Shown: in pieces, positions 9,512 to 18,728 of the stretch
Position numbering within the stretch: position 1 is the first letter of the stretch
Layout: each line of letters opens with the position of its first letter
Assembly (NCBI GenBank): GCA_040223695.1
Contig: JAVKFU010000015.1
Location: 542,534-606,533 of the forward strand
Length of the DNA: 64,000 bases
Direction of reading: 5' to 3'
From: Deltaproteobacteria bacterium
Lineage (GTDB): Bacteria > Desulfobacterota_D > UBA1144 > Nemesobacterales > UBA2774
Notes under the pieces: model-generated
What the model saw: the letters and a program-made list of their open reading frames with translations, nothing else
What the model was told of the DNA's origin: nothing
The model's database searches: none
Translations under genes and position numbers: made by a program

Positions 9512-11299
9512 TTATGACAATTTCTCCTTGTCAACGAGGTAATTGCCGAGAACGAGCACGTCCATACCGCTCTTGTTAAAGGAGTTAAACGCCTCTTCAG
9601 GCGTATTCACTATCGGCTCCCCTTTGAGGTTAAAAGAGGTATTGAGAAGCACCGGAACGCCCGTGGCCTCTCCGAAGGACTCTATGAGCCTGTAGTATTT
9701 GGGGTTCAGCTCCTTTCTCACGGTCTGGAGTCTTCCGGTACCGTCCACGTGGGTTATCGCGGGGAGAACGTCCCTCTTGTCTTCCTTCACATCGGTTACG
9801 TAAAGCATGAAACGTGCCGGATAGTGTTTTTCGGGCTCATCGATGGAGAAATACTCCCCCGCCCTTTCCATCAGAATCGAGGGGGCGAAAGGGCGGAACG
9901 GCTCCCTGAATTTTATCTTGACGTTCACTATATCCTTCATATCCGTCCTTCTTGGGTCGGCGAGTATGCTCCTGTTTCCAAGCGCGCGGGGCCCCCATTC
10001 GAAACGTCCCTGATGCCAGCCGATAACCTTTCCCTCCTGGAGAATATCCGTGACTCTCTCTATGAGCCTGTCGTCGTCTTCAATGAGGGTAAAGGGAATA
10101 TTATTCTCCCGGAGGAACCTCTCGGCGTCAGCCGGGGAGTGCTCCTGTCCCCAGTAAGCGTGCTCCATAACGAATCTCCTGGGCTTCCCGAGAAGGGCGT
10201 GATAACCGTAAAGCGCGGCGCCTACAGCTCCGCCGCCGTCACCCGCCGCCGGCTGTATATAAATCTCGTTAAACGGGGTCTCCGTGAGAATTTTCCGGTT
10301 AGCCACACTATTGAGAGCCACTCCGCCCGCCATGCACAGCTTGTCCAGACCCGTTTCCCTGTACGCGTAGCCGGCCATCTTGAGCATAATCCGCTCGGTC
10401 GCGGCCTGTATGCTCGCTGCTATGTCAGCGTAATACTGGTTCTCTTTTCCAACCTGATCGTAATTATCGGGCTTATCGCCGAAGTAAGAAGGATATCCGG
10501 TCGAGGGGGTGAAGAAATGCGCGTCGGGGTCTCTGGGCTTGCCGAAAAGCTCTTCGAATTTCTTGTTAAATGTTTTCTCCGAGGAGTAGTGAAACGAAAA
10601 ATAGTCCATGTCCAGCTCGAAACCGCCGTCATCGTCAACGTGAACCAGCTCGAAGACCTTGTCCACGTATTTGGGCTCGCCGAAGGGAGCCATTCCCATG
10701 ACCTTGTACTCACCCTCGTTCACCTCGAACCCTAAAAACGCCGTAAACGCGCTGTATAAAAGTCCGAGAGAATGGGGGAATTTTATCTCTTTAATGAGCC
10801 TGATGTCCGTCCCCTTTCCTACACCGAGGGCAGCGGTGGTCCACTCCCCCACTCCGTCAACAGTGAGAATCGCGGCCTCTTCGAAGGGAGAGCAAAAGAA
10901 GCTGCTCGCCGCGTGCGAGAGATGGTGCTCGCTGAAAAGTATTTTTGAGGGGGGAATATCGAGCTTTTTCTGAAGCAGATGCTTGATCCAGAGTTTATCG
11001 CCGAGCCATGTTATCATAGCCTCCCGGAAGAGCTTCATCGAGCGGGGAAAGGTCTGCATGGTGCAGAGCAGAAGCCTCTCAAACTTGACAAACGGCTTTT
11101 CAAAAAACATCACGTAGTCCAGGTCACCGGCCTCGATTCCACCCATATTCAGGCAGAACTCGATGGCGTTTTCTGGAAACTCGAAGTCGTGCTTGATCCG
11201 GCTGAATCTCTCTTCCTCGGCAGCCGCGATAAGCTCGCCGTCCCGCAAAAGGGCGGCGGCCGCGTCATGAAAATAACACGAAATTCCAAGAATATTCAT
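9512..11299 (-). CDS. Carbamoyltransferase, NodU/TobZ family
   Basis: 595 residues. Enzymes of this family make carbamoyl-adenylate from carbamoyl phosphate and ATP and pass the carbamoyl group to a sugar or secondary metabolite hydroxyl. The N-terminal Kae1-like domain starts MNILGISCYFHDAAAALL with HHLSHAASSFFCSPF and LTVDGVGEWTT, the nucleotide/metal-binding part. The C-terminal domain has GWHQGRFEWGPRALGNRSILADPR, which contains the usual catalytic residues. It sits between two small membrane-protein genes on the same strand, an arrangement also known around sxtI-type genes. The acceptor is unknown; a cell-surface glycan is plausible given the nearby UDP-xylose synthase. Confidence 0.93.
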   Translation of the reverse strand: MNILGISCYFHDAAAALLRDGELIAAAEEERFSRIKHDFEFPENAIEFCLNMGGIEAGDLDYVMFFEKPFVKFERLLLCTMQTFPRSMKLFREAMITWLGDKLWIKHLLQKKLDIPPSKILFSEHHLSHAASSFFCSPFEEAAILTVDGVGEWTTAALGVGKGTDIRLIKEIKFPHSLGLLYSAFTAFLGFEVNEGEYKVMGMAPFGEPKYVDKVFELVHVDDDGGFELDMDYFSFHYSSEKTFNKKFEELFGKPRDPDAHFFTPSTGYPSYFGDKPDNYDQVGKENQYYADIAASIQAATERIMLKMAGYAYRETGLDKLCMAGGVALNSVANRKILTETPFNEIYIQPAAGDGGGAVGAALYGYHALLGKPRRFVMEHAYWGQEHSPADAERFLRENNIPFTLIEDDDRLIERVTDILQEGKVIGWHQGRFEWGPRALGNRSILADPRRTDMKDIVNVKIKFREPFRPFAPSILMERAGEYFSIDEPEKHYPARFMLYVTDVKEDKRDVLPAITHVDGTGRLQTVRKELNPKYYRLIESFGEATGVPVLLNTSFNLKGEPIVNTPEEAFNSFNKSGMDVLVLGNYLVDKEKLS

Positions 11300-11380
11300 T
11301 TAATCACCTTACCTGCAGTAAGTACGGACTGATATTGAGAACCCCCGCATTTCAAGAATTACAAAACCGGATATTTAATC

Positions 11381-11662
11381 CTAGAACTGCCTTTCCGCCC
11401 TTTCAAGCGGCGGGATATCATCCTTCTGCTCCCTCGGATGCCACCCCTTGCGGGCCTTTTTCTTGATCTCAAGCGGATCGGTAAACAGCTTTATCAAGAG
11501 CGCGAAAGGCATAAGCAATATGAAATAAAAGATCGTAAGTATGACTCTCGCGTTGAAGTCGCCGATCTTACGCGCAATCTTCTTCCACCCCTCCCACGCG
11601 CGCCTGAATATACTCTCTTTCTCACCGTCGTTTCTTATCTTCTCCTGAGAGGATTTATGCAT
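11381..11662 (-). CDS. Small membrane protein upstream of carbamoyltransferase
   Basis: 93 residues. A charged N-terminus with an aromatic amphipathic helix (FRRAWEGWKKIARKIGDF) is followed by one membrane span (ARVILTIFYFILLMPFALLIKLF) and a basic C-terminus ending ERAERQF. Proteins of this shape often sit beside NodU/TobZ-type carbamoyltransferases with the 59-residue partner seen at 9268-9447. The gap to the carbamoyltransferase gene is 81 bases, so the three probably form one transcript. Function unknown. Confidence 0.7.
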   Translation of the reverse strand: MHKSSQEKIRNDGEKESIFRRAWEGWKKIARKIGDFNARVILTIFYFILLMPFALLIKLFTDPLEIKKKARKGWHPREQKDDIPPLERAERQF

Positions 11663-11876
11663 CAGGAATTCGTCTCTCCCGTGTATTTATATCCCGCTAT
11701 ATCAGCAAAATTCAAAAGTGTAAACTACCAGAGATTTCATCAATTGAACAGTCGTTTAAATTATGACTCCGGGCGTCTATATTTTGAATAATAAAGGATG
11801 GTAAAAATAAATCCCGGAAACAGCGCTAAAAGGGTGAGAGATGATATGTGTGCCGATGTAAACCGGGGTATTAAAT

Positions 11877-14072
11877 CTACCCGCCGATGGTATCAGTTTT
11901 CTCTATTTTGTAACTGAGATTAGTAATTTCCCATGTGCCGCCTTTCCAGCTGAGCTGCCAATCGATCGTTCCACGCGAATTTTTCATCGTCCCTGTCCGC
12001 TGATCCTTGAATTTGATATAGAAATCGCCGCGTACATACCCGATTTTTTCGCGGAGATTTACATTGTTAACTTTGATATCGTAGCTGATTATATCGAGTG
12101 AGGCGAAATTGGATTTGTAGGTATCAATGACACTTGAAATGCTCCTGCCGTTCTCAACTGCGTCCGGCGCAAAAAGGGATTCTATCTTACCCACATCCCT
12201 GGTCTTATACGCGGACGCGTACTCGGACACAAAGCTGTAAAGGGAATTTTGATCCGGTTCGGGAGCGGTCCGATAGGGGTTCGCTATATTTTGATTCCCG
12301 ACCGATACGGCCGTGGCGGAAAGGACCGGCGCATAACCTTTTACCGCCTCTTTCTTTTCAGCAGGTGTCCGGGGGGGACTATCCTTTACCGCTTCCGCCG
12401 CAGGCAGGGCGGGATCCTCCTTCTTCTTCGCAGTCTCCTTTTGTCCGGGTTCTATGCGGGTCGCCACCCGGGGAAGCGCCGGGCCTGAAATGATCAATTC
12501 CTGCCCGGGCCTGATCTTCTTTCCCGAAAGCTGGTTTAACCTGTCTAACTCATCGGTTGTCGTGTCGAACTTCCGTGCGATCGTCCACAGCGAGTCTCCG
12601 TTCCGAACCTCGTACAGCCTGACTGCGCCCGGAGGCTCCTCTTTGTCCGTATCATTATTGATCACAGCGACTTCTGTCGAGGGCTCTTTAGCGACTTCAA
12701 TTGAGGGTAAGGCACCGCCTGAGACAATCAACTCCTGGCCGGGTTTTATCTTGTTCTCCGAAAGGTTGTTCAGCCTGCTCAGCTCGTCGGTTGTGGTGTC
12801 AAACTTCCGTGCGATCGTCCACAGCGAGTCCCCGTTTTGAACCTTGTACAGCCTGACCGCGCCCGGAGGCTCCTCTTTGTCCGTGCCTTTATTAATGACC
12901 GCAACTTCTTCCGCCGGATCTCCGGGTTCATTAATATTTATATCGCCCGTATCCTGAACGCTCAACAGAGATGCGAGCTTATCCCCTGCGTCTTCTTCCT
13001 CAGTCTCTTTTTCGGGTTCTTCCTTTTCATCAACTGCGGCTAAAGTTTCGCTTTCCTCTTTGGTCTCAGCCCCGGTATCCGGTTCGGCGGTTACAGGTTC
13101 GTTTAATGATTCAACAGGAAGATCTTCAGCAATTTCTTCATCATCCGCAGCCTCAAGGACCTTCGCTATAACATCTTCGTCTATTGTAATTACTTCCGAG
13201 CCGACCGTATCGCTTTCACTCTCGCTTGATTCAGGCATCTCCGCTACAATGTCTTCGTCATCTGCAGTTTCTTCCGACTCAAATTTATCGTCAATGTTCC
13301 TGCTTGATAAAAAATCGGTTATATCTTCCTCCGCAATGCCCGGAGGAGCGCTATCCCTTTTTTCATCCGTTCTTAAAGACTCTCTCTCGTTTTCTGCTAT
13401 AACCGATTCCATCGGGTCTCCGCGGTACGCGGCATTCGGAAGCCCGGGCTGCTCGATTTTTTTAGCGAACATCTCTTTTTCTTCCTTGGAGCCGAACAAA
13501 AGTCCCGAGCCGGCGGCGTATACAATCACGATCAAGAGGAAGACCACGGATGCTCCGTAATAGAAATTCTTATTGAGACCTCCGTCAGATACCATGACGG
13601 GTATGAAGGGCAGGTATCTTCGGTCATAAGCGTCCCGTTTCTCCATATTTCCCAATACCGCGTACGCCTCGTTTATCTTTTTAGCCTCGTCCAGCCTATC
13701 CGGTCCGGCCTTGTCGGGATGATGGGACTTCATTAGCTCTATCCAGCTACGTCTTATCTCTTCATCCGTCGCGTCGTATCCTACGTTAAGGATTTTGTAA
13801 TAATTGGTTAGTTCAGCTTGATGGTACGGGACATAAAAATTAAGTACGGATTTGGCCTGTTCTATTATAAAATTTTCGTTCAGTTTCTTTCTACGGGCGA
13901 TTTTCTTAAGCAGGTTGTAGTTGGGCGAGCGTTTGCCGTCCGAGATATCTTTCAGAATGTTAAAATAGAATATTCTATCAACGGAAAATCTATCAACGAG
14001 TTTTCTGATATCGTTGGTGTAAACAAGCTCCGCGACTACTCTGTCGTAAGTGCGTTTATTCAGTCTAATCAT
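11877..14072 (-). CDS. J-domain protein fused to membrane span, two LysM repeats and NTF2-like domain
   Basis: 731 residues with an uncommon domain order. Residues 1-80 form a basic helical N-terminus. A J domain follows at about 89-150 with the HPD motif at 118-120, so it should activate a DnaK-type Hsp70 in the cytoplasm. One membrane span is at about 171-193. Then comes a long acidic, disordered stretch (about 200-400). Two nearly identical LysM modules at about 408-451 and 487-530 should bind peptidoglycan in the periplasm. The C-terminus (about 611-726) resembles an NTF2/SnoaL-type fold as found in Cds6-like proteins. By topology it would connect a cytoplasmic chaperone activity with the cell wall. 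It is monocistronic. Confidence 0.85.
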   Translation of the reverse strand: MIRLNKRTYDRVVAELVYTNDIRKLVDRFSVDRIFYFNILKDISDGKRSPNYNLLKKIARRKKLNENFIIEQAKSVLNFYVPYHQAELTNYYKILNVGYDATDEEIRRSWIELMKSHHPDKAGPDRLDEAKKINEAYAVLGNMEKRDAYDRRYLPFIPVMVSDGGLNKNFYYGASVVFLLIVIVYAAGSGLLFGSKEEKEMFAKKIEQPGLPNAAYRGDPMESVIAENERESLRTDEKRDSAPPGIAEEDITDFLSSRNIDDKFESEETADDEDIVAEMPESSESESDTVGSEVITIDEDVIAKVLEAADDEEIAEDLPVESLNEPVTAEPDTGAETKEESETLAAVDEKEEPEKETEEEDAGDKLASLLSVQDTGDININEPGDPAEEVAVINKGTDKEEPPGAVRLYKVQNGDSLWTIARKFDTTTDELSRLNNLSENKIKPGQELIVSGGALPSIEVAKEPSTEVAVINNDTDKEEPPGAVRLYEVRNGDSLWTIARKFDTTTDELDRLNQLSGKKIRPGQELIISGPALPRVATRIEPGQKETAKKKEDPALPAAEAVKDSPPRTPAEKKEAVKGYAPVLSATAVSVGNQNIANPYRTAPEPDQNSLYSFVSEYASAYKTRDVGKIESLFAPDAVENGRSISSVIDTYKSNFASLDIISYDIKVNNVNLREKIGYVRGDFYIKFKDQRTGTMKNSRGTIDWQLSWKGGTWEITNLSYKIEKTDTIGG
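12485..12905. repeat. In-gene tandem duplication coding the two LysM modules
   Basis: The coding sequence repeats a unit of about 80 codons. Both copies carry the stretch DKEEPPGAVRLY followed by the LysM core NGDSLWTIARKFDTTTDEL. The close identity of the two copies at the DNA level points to a recent duplication inside the gene. Confidence 0.75.
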
Positions 14073-14551
14073 CTTAAGTATTTCCCTGGGCGCGACACCC
14101 CGTGCGCCCGCTACATAGACTTCGACTTTTTTCCCGCATCAAAAGCACTCAGTATATATATTAATGCCGTATCTACAGATTGCCACAAGGAGAAGTAATG
14201 AAATTATATTACCCGGGATCCGTCAGCCTATCAGATATGAAAAGCCGTCGTAGTTGTTCGGGTACGCCACACTCTTTGAAAAACCCCCGTCACCTCTTAC
14301 GCTCGCACACTGCATACGAAAATGGGATATATATACCGTTTTCATTTTACACTATTTGACGTAACTTACTCAATACCTCAATTGATCTTAAATTTATATT
14401 TTTCCGGCGGAAAACTTACAAATATACCAGGCACTCCCGGGAGCGCGTTACAAATCCGTATTAAACTTGTAGAATTTGTAATCGGGGTTTAATTTGACAA
14501 AACGAAATTTACGGAAAAAATTAAGGATCAAAAATCACTCGGAGGCGCAAA
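14073..14551. other. Intergenic region without recognised gene
   Basis: About 480 bases between the divergent J-domain gene and ndk. A TTGACA at about 14494-14499 could be a -35 box for ndk but no good -10 follows. I see no tRNA, coding frame or repeat here; it probably carries the promoters of both flanking genes. Confidence 0.4.
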
Positions 14552-14974
14552 TTGGAACGCACATTATCGATCGTAAAACCCGATGGGGTAGAGAAGAATG
14601 TAATTGGAGAAGTAATAGGCAGATTTGAAAAAAAAGGTTTAACGGTTGCCGCGCTGAAAATGATAAAGCTCACGAAAGAGGACGCGGAGGGATTCTACGC
14701 CGTGCACAGGGAGAGACCTTTTTTCGGATCGCTTACCGATTTTATGTCACGTGGGCCGGTGGTGATTATGATCCTCGAAGGGGAAAACGCGATATCGAAG
14801 GTAAGGGAGATAATGGGCGCCACCAACCCTGAAGAGGCGGATGAAGGCACAATCAGGAAAGATTTCGCGAGTAATATCGAGGAGAATACCGTACACGGCT
14901 CGGACTCTCCCGAATCCGCGGACTTCGAGATAAATTACTTCTTCAATGCCCTTGAGATTTGCGGCAGGGAATAG
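14552..14974 (+). CDS. ndk: Nucleoside diphosphate kinase
   Basis: 140 residues, full length. Ndk balances nucleoside triphosphate pools by a phospho-histidine ping-pong reaction. Typical parts are [14 protein letters not shown] at the N-terminus, the Kpn-loop region and the active-site histidine in [20 protein letters not shown]. The start is TTG at 14552 with GGAGG 7 bases upstream; no ATG fits the family N-terminus. No operon partner. Confidence 0.97.
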   Translation: MERTLSIVKPDGVEKNVIGEVIGRFEKKGLTVAALKMIKLTKEDAEGFYAVHRERPFFGSLTDFMSRGPVVIMILEGENAISKVREIMGATNPEEADEGTIRKDFASNIEENTVHGSDSPESADFEINYFFNALEICGRE

Positions 14975-15009
14975 ACGGATAGAACGGGGGCCGGTTAAAG
15001 TTTAATCAA

Positions 15010-15690
15010 TTACGGATCGGCGAGCCTTTCGGAATGTACTTTAAACACTCGACAGAAACAGCGGACGAAGCGGTCTGAAACAGCTTTCATGTCAAAATCT
15101 CTGCCCAGAAGGTTTTTCATGGACGTAACCTCCGCGCCCTCAATTCCGCAGGGTACTATGAGAGAGAAATAGCCTAGATCGGTATTTACGTTGAGCGCGC
15201 ATCCGTGCATGGTTATGCCGTTTTTGACCGAAACCCCTATGGAGGCTACCTTGCTCCCCTCCGTCCATACCCCGGGGTATCCCTGCCTCCTCTCGCCCCC
15301 TATGCCGTATTCAGAAAGCAGCAAGATGAGCGTTTCTTCGAGCGCCCGGACGTAGGATTTGGCGCCTAGTGTAAACTCTCTCAGATTAATTATAGGGTAA
15401 GCGACGAGCTGACCCGGCCCGTGAAATGTGACGTCCCCTCCCCTGTCAGTCCTGTAAACCCGGACTCCTTTCTTTTTAATTTCTTCTTCCGGGAGCAGGA
15501 AGTTTCCACCCCTGCCGAATCTGCCGTCGGTTATAACCGGGAAATGCTGAAGCAAAAGCAGGAAGCCGTCTCCACCGGAACTTTTCTCTTTCAGCTTCCG
15601 GTGATATTCGTTTTGCAGCGTTAACCCGCTTGCATAGTCAATCAGTCCGAGATAATCCCATCCAATCATTTTTTTCCGGACATCTTCCAT
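15010..15690 (-). CDS. lipB: Octanoyltransferase
   Basis: 226 residues. LipB moves octanoyl groups from acyl carrier protein to the E2/GcvH lipoyl domains, the first step of lipoate attachment. Key parts are RGGDVTFHGPGQLVAYPI, the lysine in GSKVASIGV and the catalytic cysteine in SLIVPCGI. No ribosome site is visible at the ATG; a TATAAT at 15706-15701 lies only 10 bases before the start, which suggests a very short leader. lipA is not in the window. Confidence 0.95.
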   Translation of the reverse strand: MEDVRKKMIGWDYLGLIDYASGLTLQNEYHRKLKEKSSGGDGFLLLLQHFPVITDGRFGRGGNFLLPEEEIKKKGVRVYRTDRGGDVTFHGPGQLVAYPIINLREFTLGAKSYVRALEETLILLLSEYGIGGERRQGYPGVWTEGSKVASIGVSVKNGITMHGCALNVNTDLGYFSLIVPCGIEGAEVTSMKNLLGRDFDMKAVSDRFVRCFCRVFKVHSERLADP

Positions 15691-15823
15691 AGTGATAAAG
15701 ATTATAATCGATTATACGCGGCTCTCCAGACGACTTGCCCGGCGACTCGGGCTCGAATATACTCCAGATTAAAACTACGTGCGCTCAGGGGGAATGACGA
15801 ATTACCCCCTCAGGTCAATCTAT

Positions 15824-16828
15824 ATGAAGAAAAGGTCTTCCTCCAAAGCCGGTTTCGATGAATTTATGAATGCTCTTGCCTCCGGGGAATTGAGCCCCGT
15901 GCTTATTTTTACGGGGGAGCAGTCCTATCTCACGGAAAAGGCTGTCGAAGAGCTTAAAAATTCCTCTCTCGGCCCCGGAGACAACATAAACCTCATTACC
16001 TTCCACGGCGACAGCGCATCGGGGAAAGAGATCGCCGATACCGCGAGCACCTACCCGATGTTCTCCAAGATGAAGCTCGTAGTTTTAAAAAACGCCGAGA
16101 AGCTTCAGGCCAGGGAGCTGCCCCCGCTCGAAACCTATATAGAGTCGCCTTCTCCTTCCACATACCTCGTGCTAATTTTTACGGACGGGAAAAAACCCGG
16201 GCTTGGCGGAAAAAAGAATGTTTCCCGCTACGATTTTACTGTCGAGAAGGGAAACACGGTTTCTGCGGCCATGGAGGAGGCGCGAAAGCTCGGATACGAG
16301 CTCACCAGAGCCGGTGCCGAAACGCTTATATCCTTTGTCGGGGAGGACTTGACGGAGATTCATAACGAGCTTCAGAAACTGTCATTATATAAAGGGGATA
16401 ACAAGAAAATCGGCCCGCAGGAAATCGAGAGCATGACCGTCAAGAATCAATTCGCGGACGTATATCAGCTGATAAATGCGATTTCCAGAAAGGATAAGAA
16501 AAACGCCCACAGGGTGCTCGCGGAGCTTGAATCGGCGGGTGAGGAGCCGCTTTCCATACTAGGGATAATAAACTGGCGTTTCAGACTCCTCTGGCGCGCG
16601 AAGGAGCTAATCGACAAAAAAACCCCAAGGGCGGAGATATTGAAAACATTGAAGGTGTCTCCGGGGCAGTTTTATTATTTAAGCGAGGACCTGAAGAAAT
16701 TCTCGTACGACGATATTATACGAATAATGGGTGCGCTATCGGATTGCGACAAGCGGCTCAAATTAAGCTACGTCCCCAAAAACTTCGTTCTTACCAAGCT
16801 GGTTCTGGAATTATGCTCTAGGAATTGA
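15824..16828 (+). CDS. holA: DNA polymerase III subunit delta
   Basis: About 334 residues from the ATG at 15824; in-frame GTG 15779 and ATG 15794 also exist, but the family N-terminus (FDEFMNALASGELSPVLIFTGEQSYLTEKAVEEL) fits best with 15824. HolA is the clamp-loader subunit that opens the sliding clamp. The first domain has the degenerate P-loop region of AAA+ clamp loaders; the middle has GKELADTASTYPMFS-like and LETYIESPSPSTYLVLIFT stretches, and the C-terminal domain ends with YVPKNFVLTKLVLELCS. It converges on rpsT, a common neighbour of holA in bacteria. Confidence 0.9.
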   Translation: MKKRSSSKAGFDEFMNALASGELSPVLIFTGEQSYLTEKAVEELKNSSLGPGDNINLITFHGDSASGKEIADTASTYPMFSKMKLVVLKNAEKLQARELPPLETYIESPSPSTYLVLIFTDGKKPGLGGKKNVSRYDFTVEKGNTVSAAMEEARKLGYELTRAGAETLISFVGEDLTEIHNELQKLSLYKGDNKKIGPQEIESMTVKNQFADVYQLINAISRKDKKNAHRVLAELESAGEEPLSILGIINWRFRLLWRAKELIDKKTPRAEILKTLKVSPGQFYYLSEDLKKFSYDDIIRIMGALSDCDKRLKLSYVPKNFVLTKLVLELCSRN

Positions 16829-16836
16829 GGGGGTTT

Positions 16837-17127
16837 TTAAGAGGCCGGCTGCGAAGCGCCCTTTGAAAGCCCGGACATTCTTTTAGCCAGTCTCCCGGTC
16901 TTTCTAGACGCGGTTTTTTTCTTCAAAACGCCTTTGGAAGCGGCCTTTTTAAGCTTAGACTCCGTTTCCCTAAGGATTTCCTCTGCGGCTTTTAAATCAC
17001 CGTTTTCCAGCGCCGCGTCAAACTTCTTGAGCTGGGTCTTGAGGTCGGATTTTACAACGGTATTCCTCTCCCTTCTCTTAACATTCTGACGGCGTCTCTT
17101 AAGCCCTGATTTAATTCTTAATGCCAT
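16837..17127 (-). CDS. rpsT: 30S ribosomal protein S20
   Basis: 96 residues, small and very basic: MALRIKSGLKRRRQNVKRRERN at the N-terminus, then helices with VKSDLKTQLKKFD and AASKGVLKKKTASRKTGRLAKR. S20 binds 16S rRNA early in small-subunit assembly. AAGGAG precedes the ATG at a normal distance. The stop lies 8 bases from the stop of holA, so the two genes converge tightly. Confidence 0.96.
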   Translation of the reverse strand: MALRIKSGLKRRRQNVKRRERNTVVKSDLKTQLKKFDAALENGDLKAAEEILRETESKLKKAASKGVLKKKTASRKTGRLAKRMSGLSKGASQPAS

Positions 17128-17157
17128 AAATAAATCTCCTTCCGCTATTAATCCGGT

Positions 17158-17187
17158 ATATTGTGCAGGTTATAAGCGCTTTGTCAA
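17158..17187 (-). promoter_or_regulatory. Possible promoter of rpsT
   Basis: Read on the minus strand, TTGACA (17187-17182) is followed after 18 bases by CAATAT (17163-17158), about 30 bases before the rpsT start. The -35 box is perfect, the -10 only fair. Confidence 0.4.
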
Positions 17188-17283
17188 ATAAATACAGCCT
17201 GATTAACAGGGGCCGGTCATCCCTATTTTATGGGCATGACAAATTATGGTATATTCCTCGGAAATTCCGTAAAGGGGGCAGTT

Positions 17284-17931
17284 ATGAAATTCTTTCTCGA
17301 CACGGCGAATATGGACGAAATAAGGGACGCGGCGAGCTACGGAGTGCTGGACGGCGTTACGACCAACCCCACCCTCGTCTCGAAGGAAGGGGAGCAGAAG
17401 GGTTTCAAGGAACTCGTGAGGGAGATATGCGAGATAGTGCAGGGGCCGGTGAGCGCCGAGGTTCTTTCAACGGATATAGAGAGGATGCTCGATGAGGCGA
17501 GGGAGCTTGCGAAAATTCACAAGCATATCGTCGTGAAAATGCCCCTTACGGAAGACGGAATAAAGGCTACTAAAATCGTGTCGGACGAGGGTATAAACGT
17601 AAACGTGACGCTTATCTTTTCACCCTCTCAGGCGCTTATCGCGGCAAAAGCGGGCGCGGCTTACGTGAGCCCCTTTGTCGGGAGGCTCGATGATATATCC
17701 GAGTTCGGAATGGAGATGGTTAAGGACATCGTTCAAATTTTCGATAATTATGATATAAAGACCGAAGTACTAGTGGCGAGCGTGAGGCACCCGCTTCACG
17801 TGGTGGAAGCGGCTAAAGCAGGAGCGGACGTGGCCACAATGCCGTACAAGGTATTCAAGCAGCTGATCAAGCACCCTCTTACGGACATCGGGCTTGAAAG
17901 GTTTCTCGCCGACTGGGGCAAATCAAAGTAA
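17284..17931 (+). CDS. tal: Transaldolase (TalC / fructose-6-phosphate aldolase-like)
   Basis: 215 residues from the ATG at 17284, which has a GGGGG-type ribosome site; the frame is open further upstream but the family begins [16 protein letters not shown]. The length fits the short transaldolase subfamily of the pentose phosphate pathway. The Schiff-base lysine is in [12 protein letters not shown], and [32 protein letters not shown] and [11 protein letters not shown] are all typical. Free-standing; converges with tlyA. Confidence 0.95.
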   Translation: MKFFLDTANMDEIRDAASYGVLDGVTTNPTLVSKEGEQKGFKELVREICEIVQGPVSAEVLSTDIERMLDEARELAKIHKHIVVKMPLTEDGIKATKIVSDEGINVNVTLIFSPSQALIAAKAGAAYVSPFVGRLDDISEFGMEMVKDIVQIFDNYDIKTEVLVASVRHPLHVVEAAKAGADVATMPYKVFKQLIKHPLTDIGLERFLADWGKSK

Positions 17932-17951
17932 CGAAGATTAATCAGCTATTT

Positions 17952-18728
17952 TTATCCCGCGCCACATTTTTTCACCGCAGCAATCAGGAACTCCCTATTC
18001 CCCTCAGCGCCGAGAACCGGTGAGGGAATTACACCATTTATGTCAAAGCCAAGATCCTTCACGAAATTCTCTATTTTTTCGATGACTTTCCTATGTTTTG
18101 CCTCGTCCCTGACAATTCCGCCCTTCCCCACTTCGCCCTTTCCGACCTCGAACTGGGGCTTTACGAGGGCAATCAGAACGCCTCCCGGCTTCAGGACGTC
18201 AGCCGCCGGGGGAATGATCATTGTGAGAGATATAAACGATACGTCCACAGCGACTAAATCGACCTTCTCTCCTATATCTTCGGGTCTGAGGTAGCGCGCG
18301 TTTAATTTCTCGAGCACCACTACGCGGGAATCATTTCTGAGCCTCCAGTCAAGCTGACCGTAACCCACATCGACAGCATAGACTTTCGCGGCCCCCGATT
18401 GGAGAAGGCAGTCTGTGAACCCGCCTGTCGATGAGCCGATATCCAGGGCCGTTTTCCCGGACACGTCTATTTCAAATGATTCAAGCGCGGCTTCGAGCTT
18501 GAGCCCTCCGCGGCTAACATACCTGAGTGTGGATTCTTTTACCGAAATATCGGCCCCTTCCCCGACAAGCGAGCCGGCCTTGTCTATCCTCTCACCGCCG
18601 ACATAAACATTTCCCGACATTATCAGGGAGCGGGCTCTGGTCCTTGTCTCCGCCAGTCCCCTCTCCACCAGTAGTATATCGAGTCTCTTTTTGTTTTTTG
18701 TACGGCGCTCCCGTACTCTGTCAGTCAT
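17952..18728 (-). CDS. tlyA: TlyA family rRNA 2'-O-methyltransferase
   Basis: 258 residues. An N-terminal S4 RNA-binding domain (KKRLDILLVERGLAETRTRARSLI) is joined to a FtsJ-like methyltransferase domain with TALDIGSSTGGFTDCLLQSGA as SAM-binding motif I and the KPGGVLIALVKPQFEVG stretch. Family members methylate 16S and 23S rRNA cytidines; the old name hemolysin is misleading. It overlaps the upstream prenyl synthase gene by one base (TGATG type), so the two are translationally coupled. Confidence 0.93.
   Translation of the reverse strand: MTDRVRERRTKNKKRLDILLVERGLAETRTRARSLIMSGNVYVGGERIDKAGSLVGEGADISVKESTLRYVSRGGLKLEAALESFEIDVSGKTALDIGSSTGGFTDCLLQSGAAKVYAVDVGYGQLDWRLRNDSRVVVLEKLNARYLRPEDIGEKVDLVAVDVSFISLTMIIPPAADVLKPGGVLIALVKPQFEVGKGEVGKGGIVRDEAKHRKVIEKIENFVKDLGFDINGVIPSPVLGAEGNREFLIAAVKKCGAG

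Noticed and set aside
9749-10735. Long open frame on the plus strand opposite the carbamoyltransferase
   Set aside because: Residue pattern is unlike a protein family and the minus-strand gene is certain.
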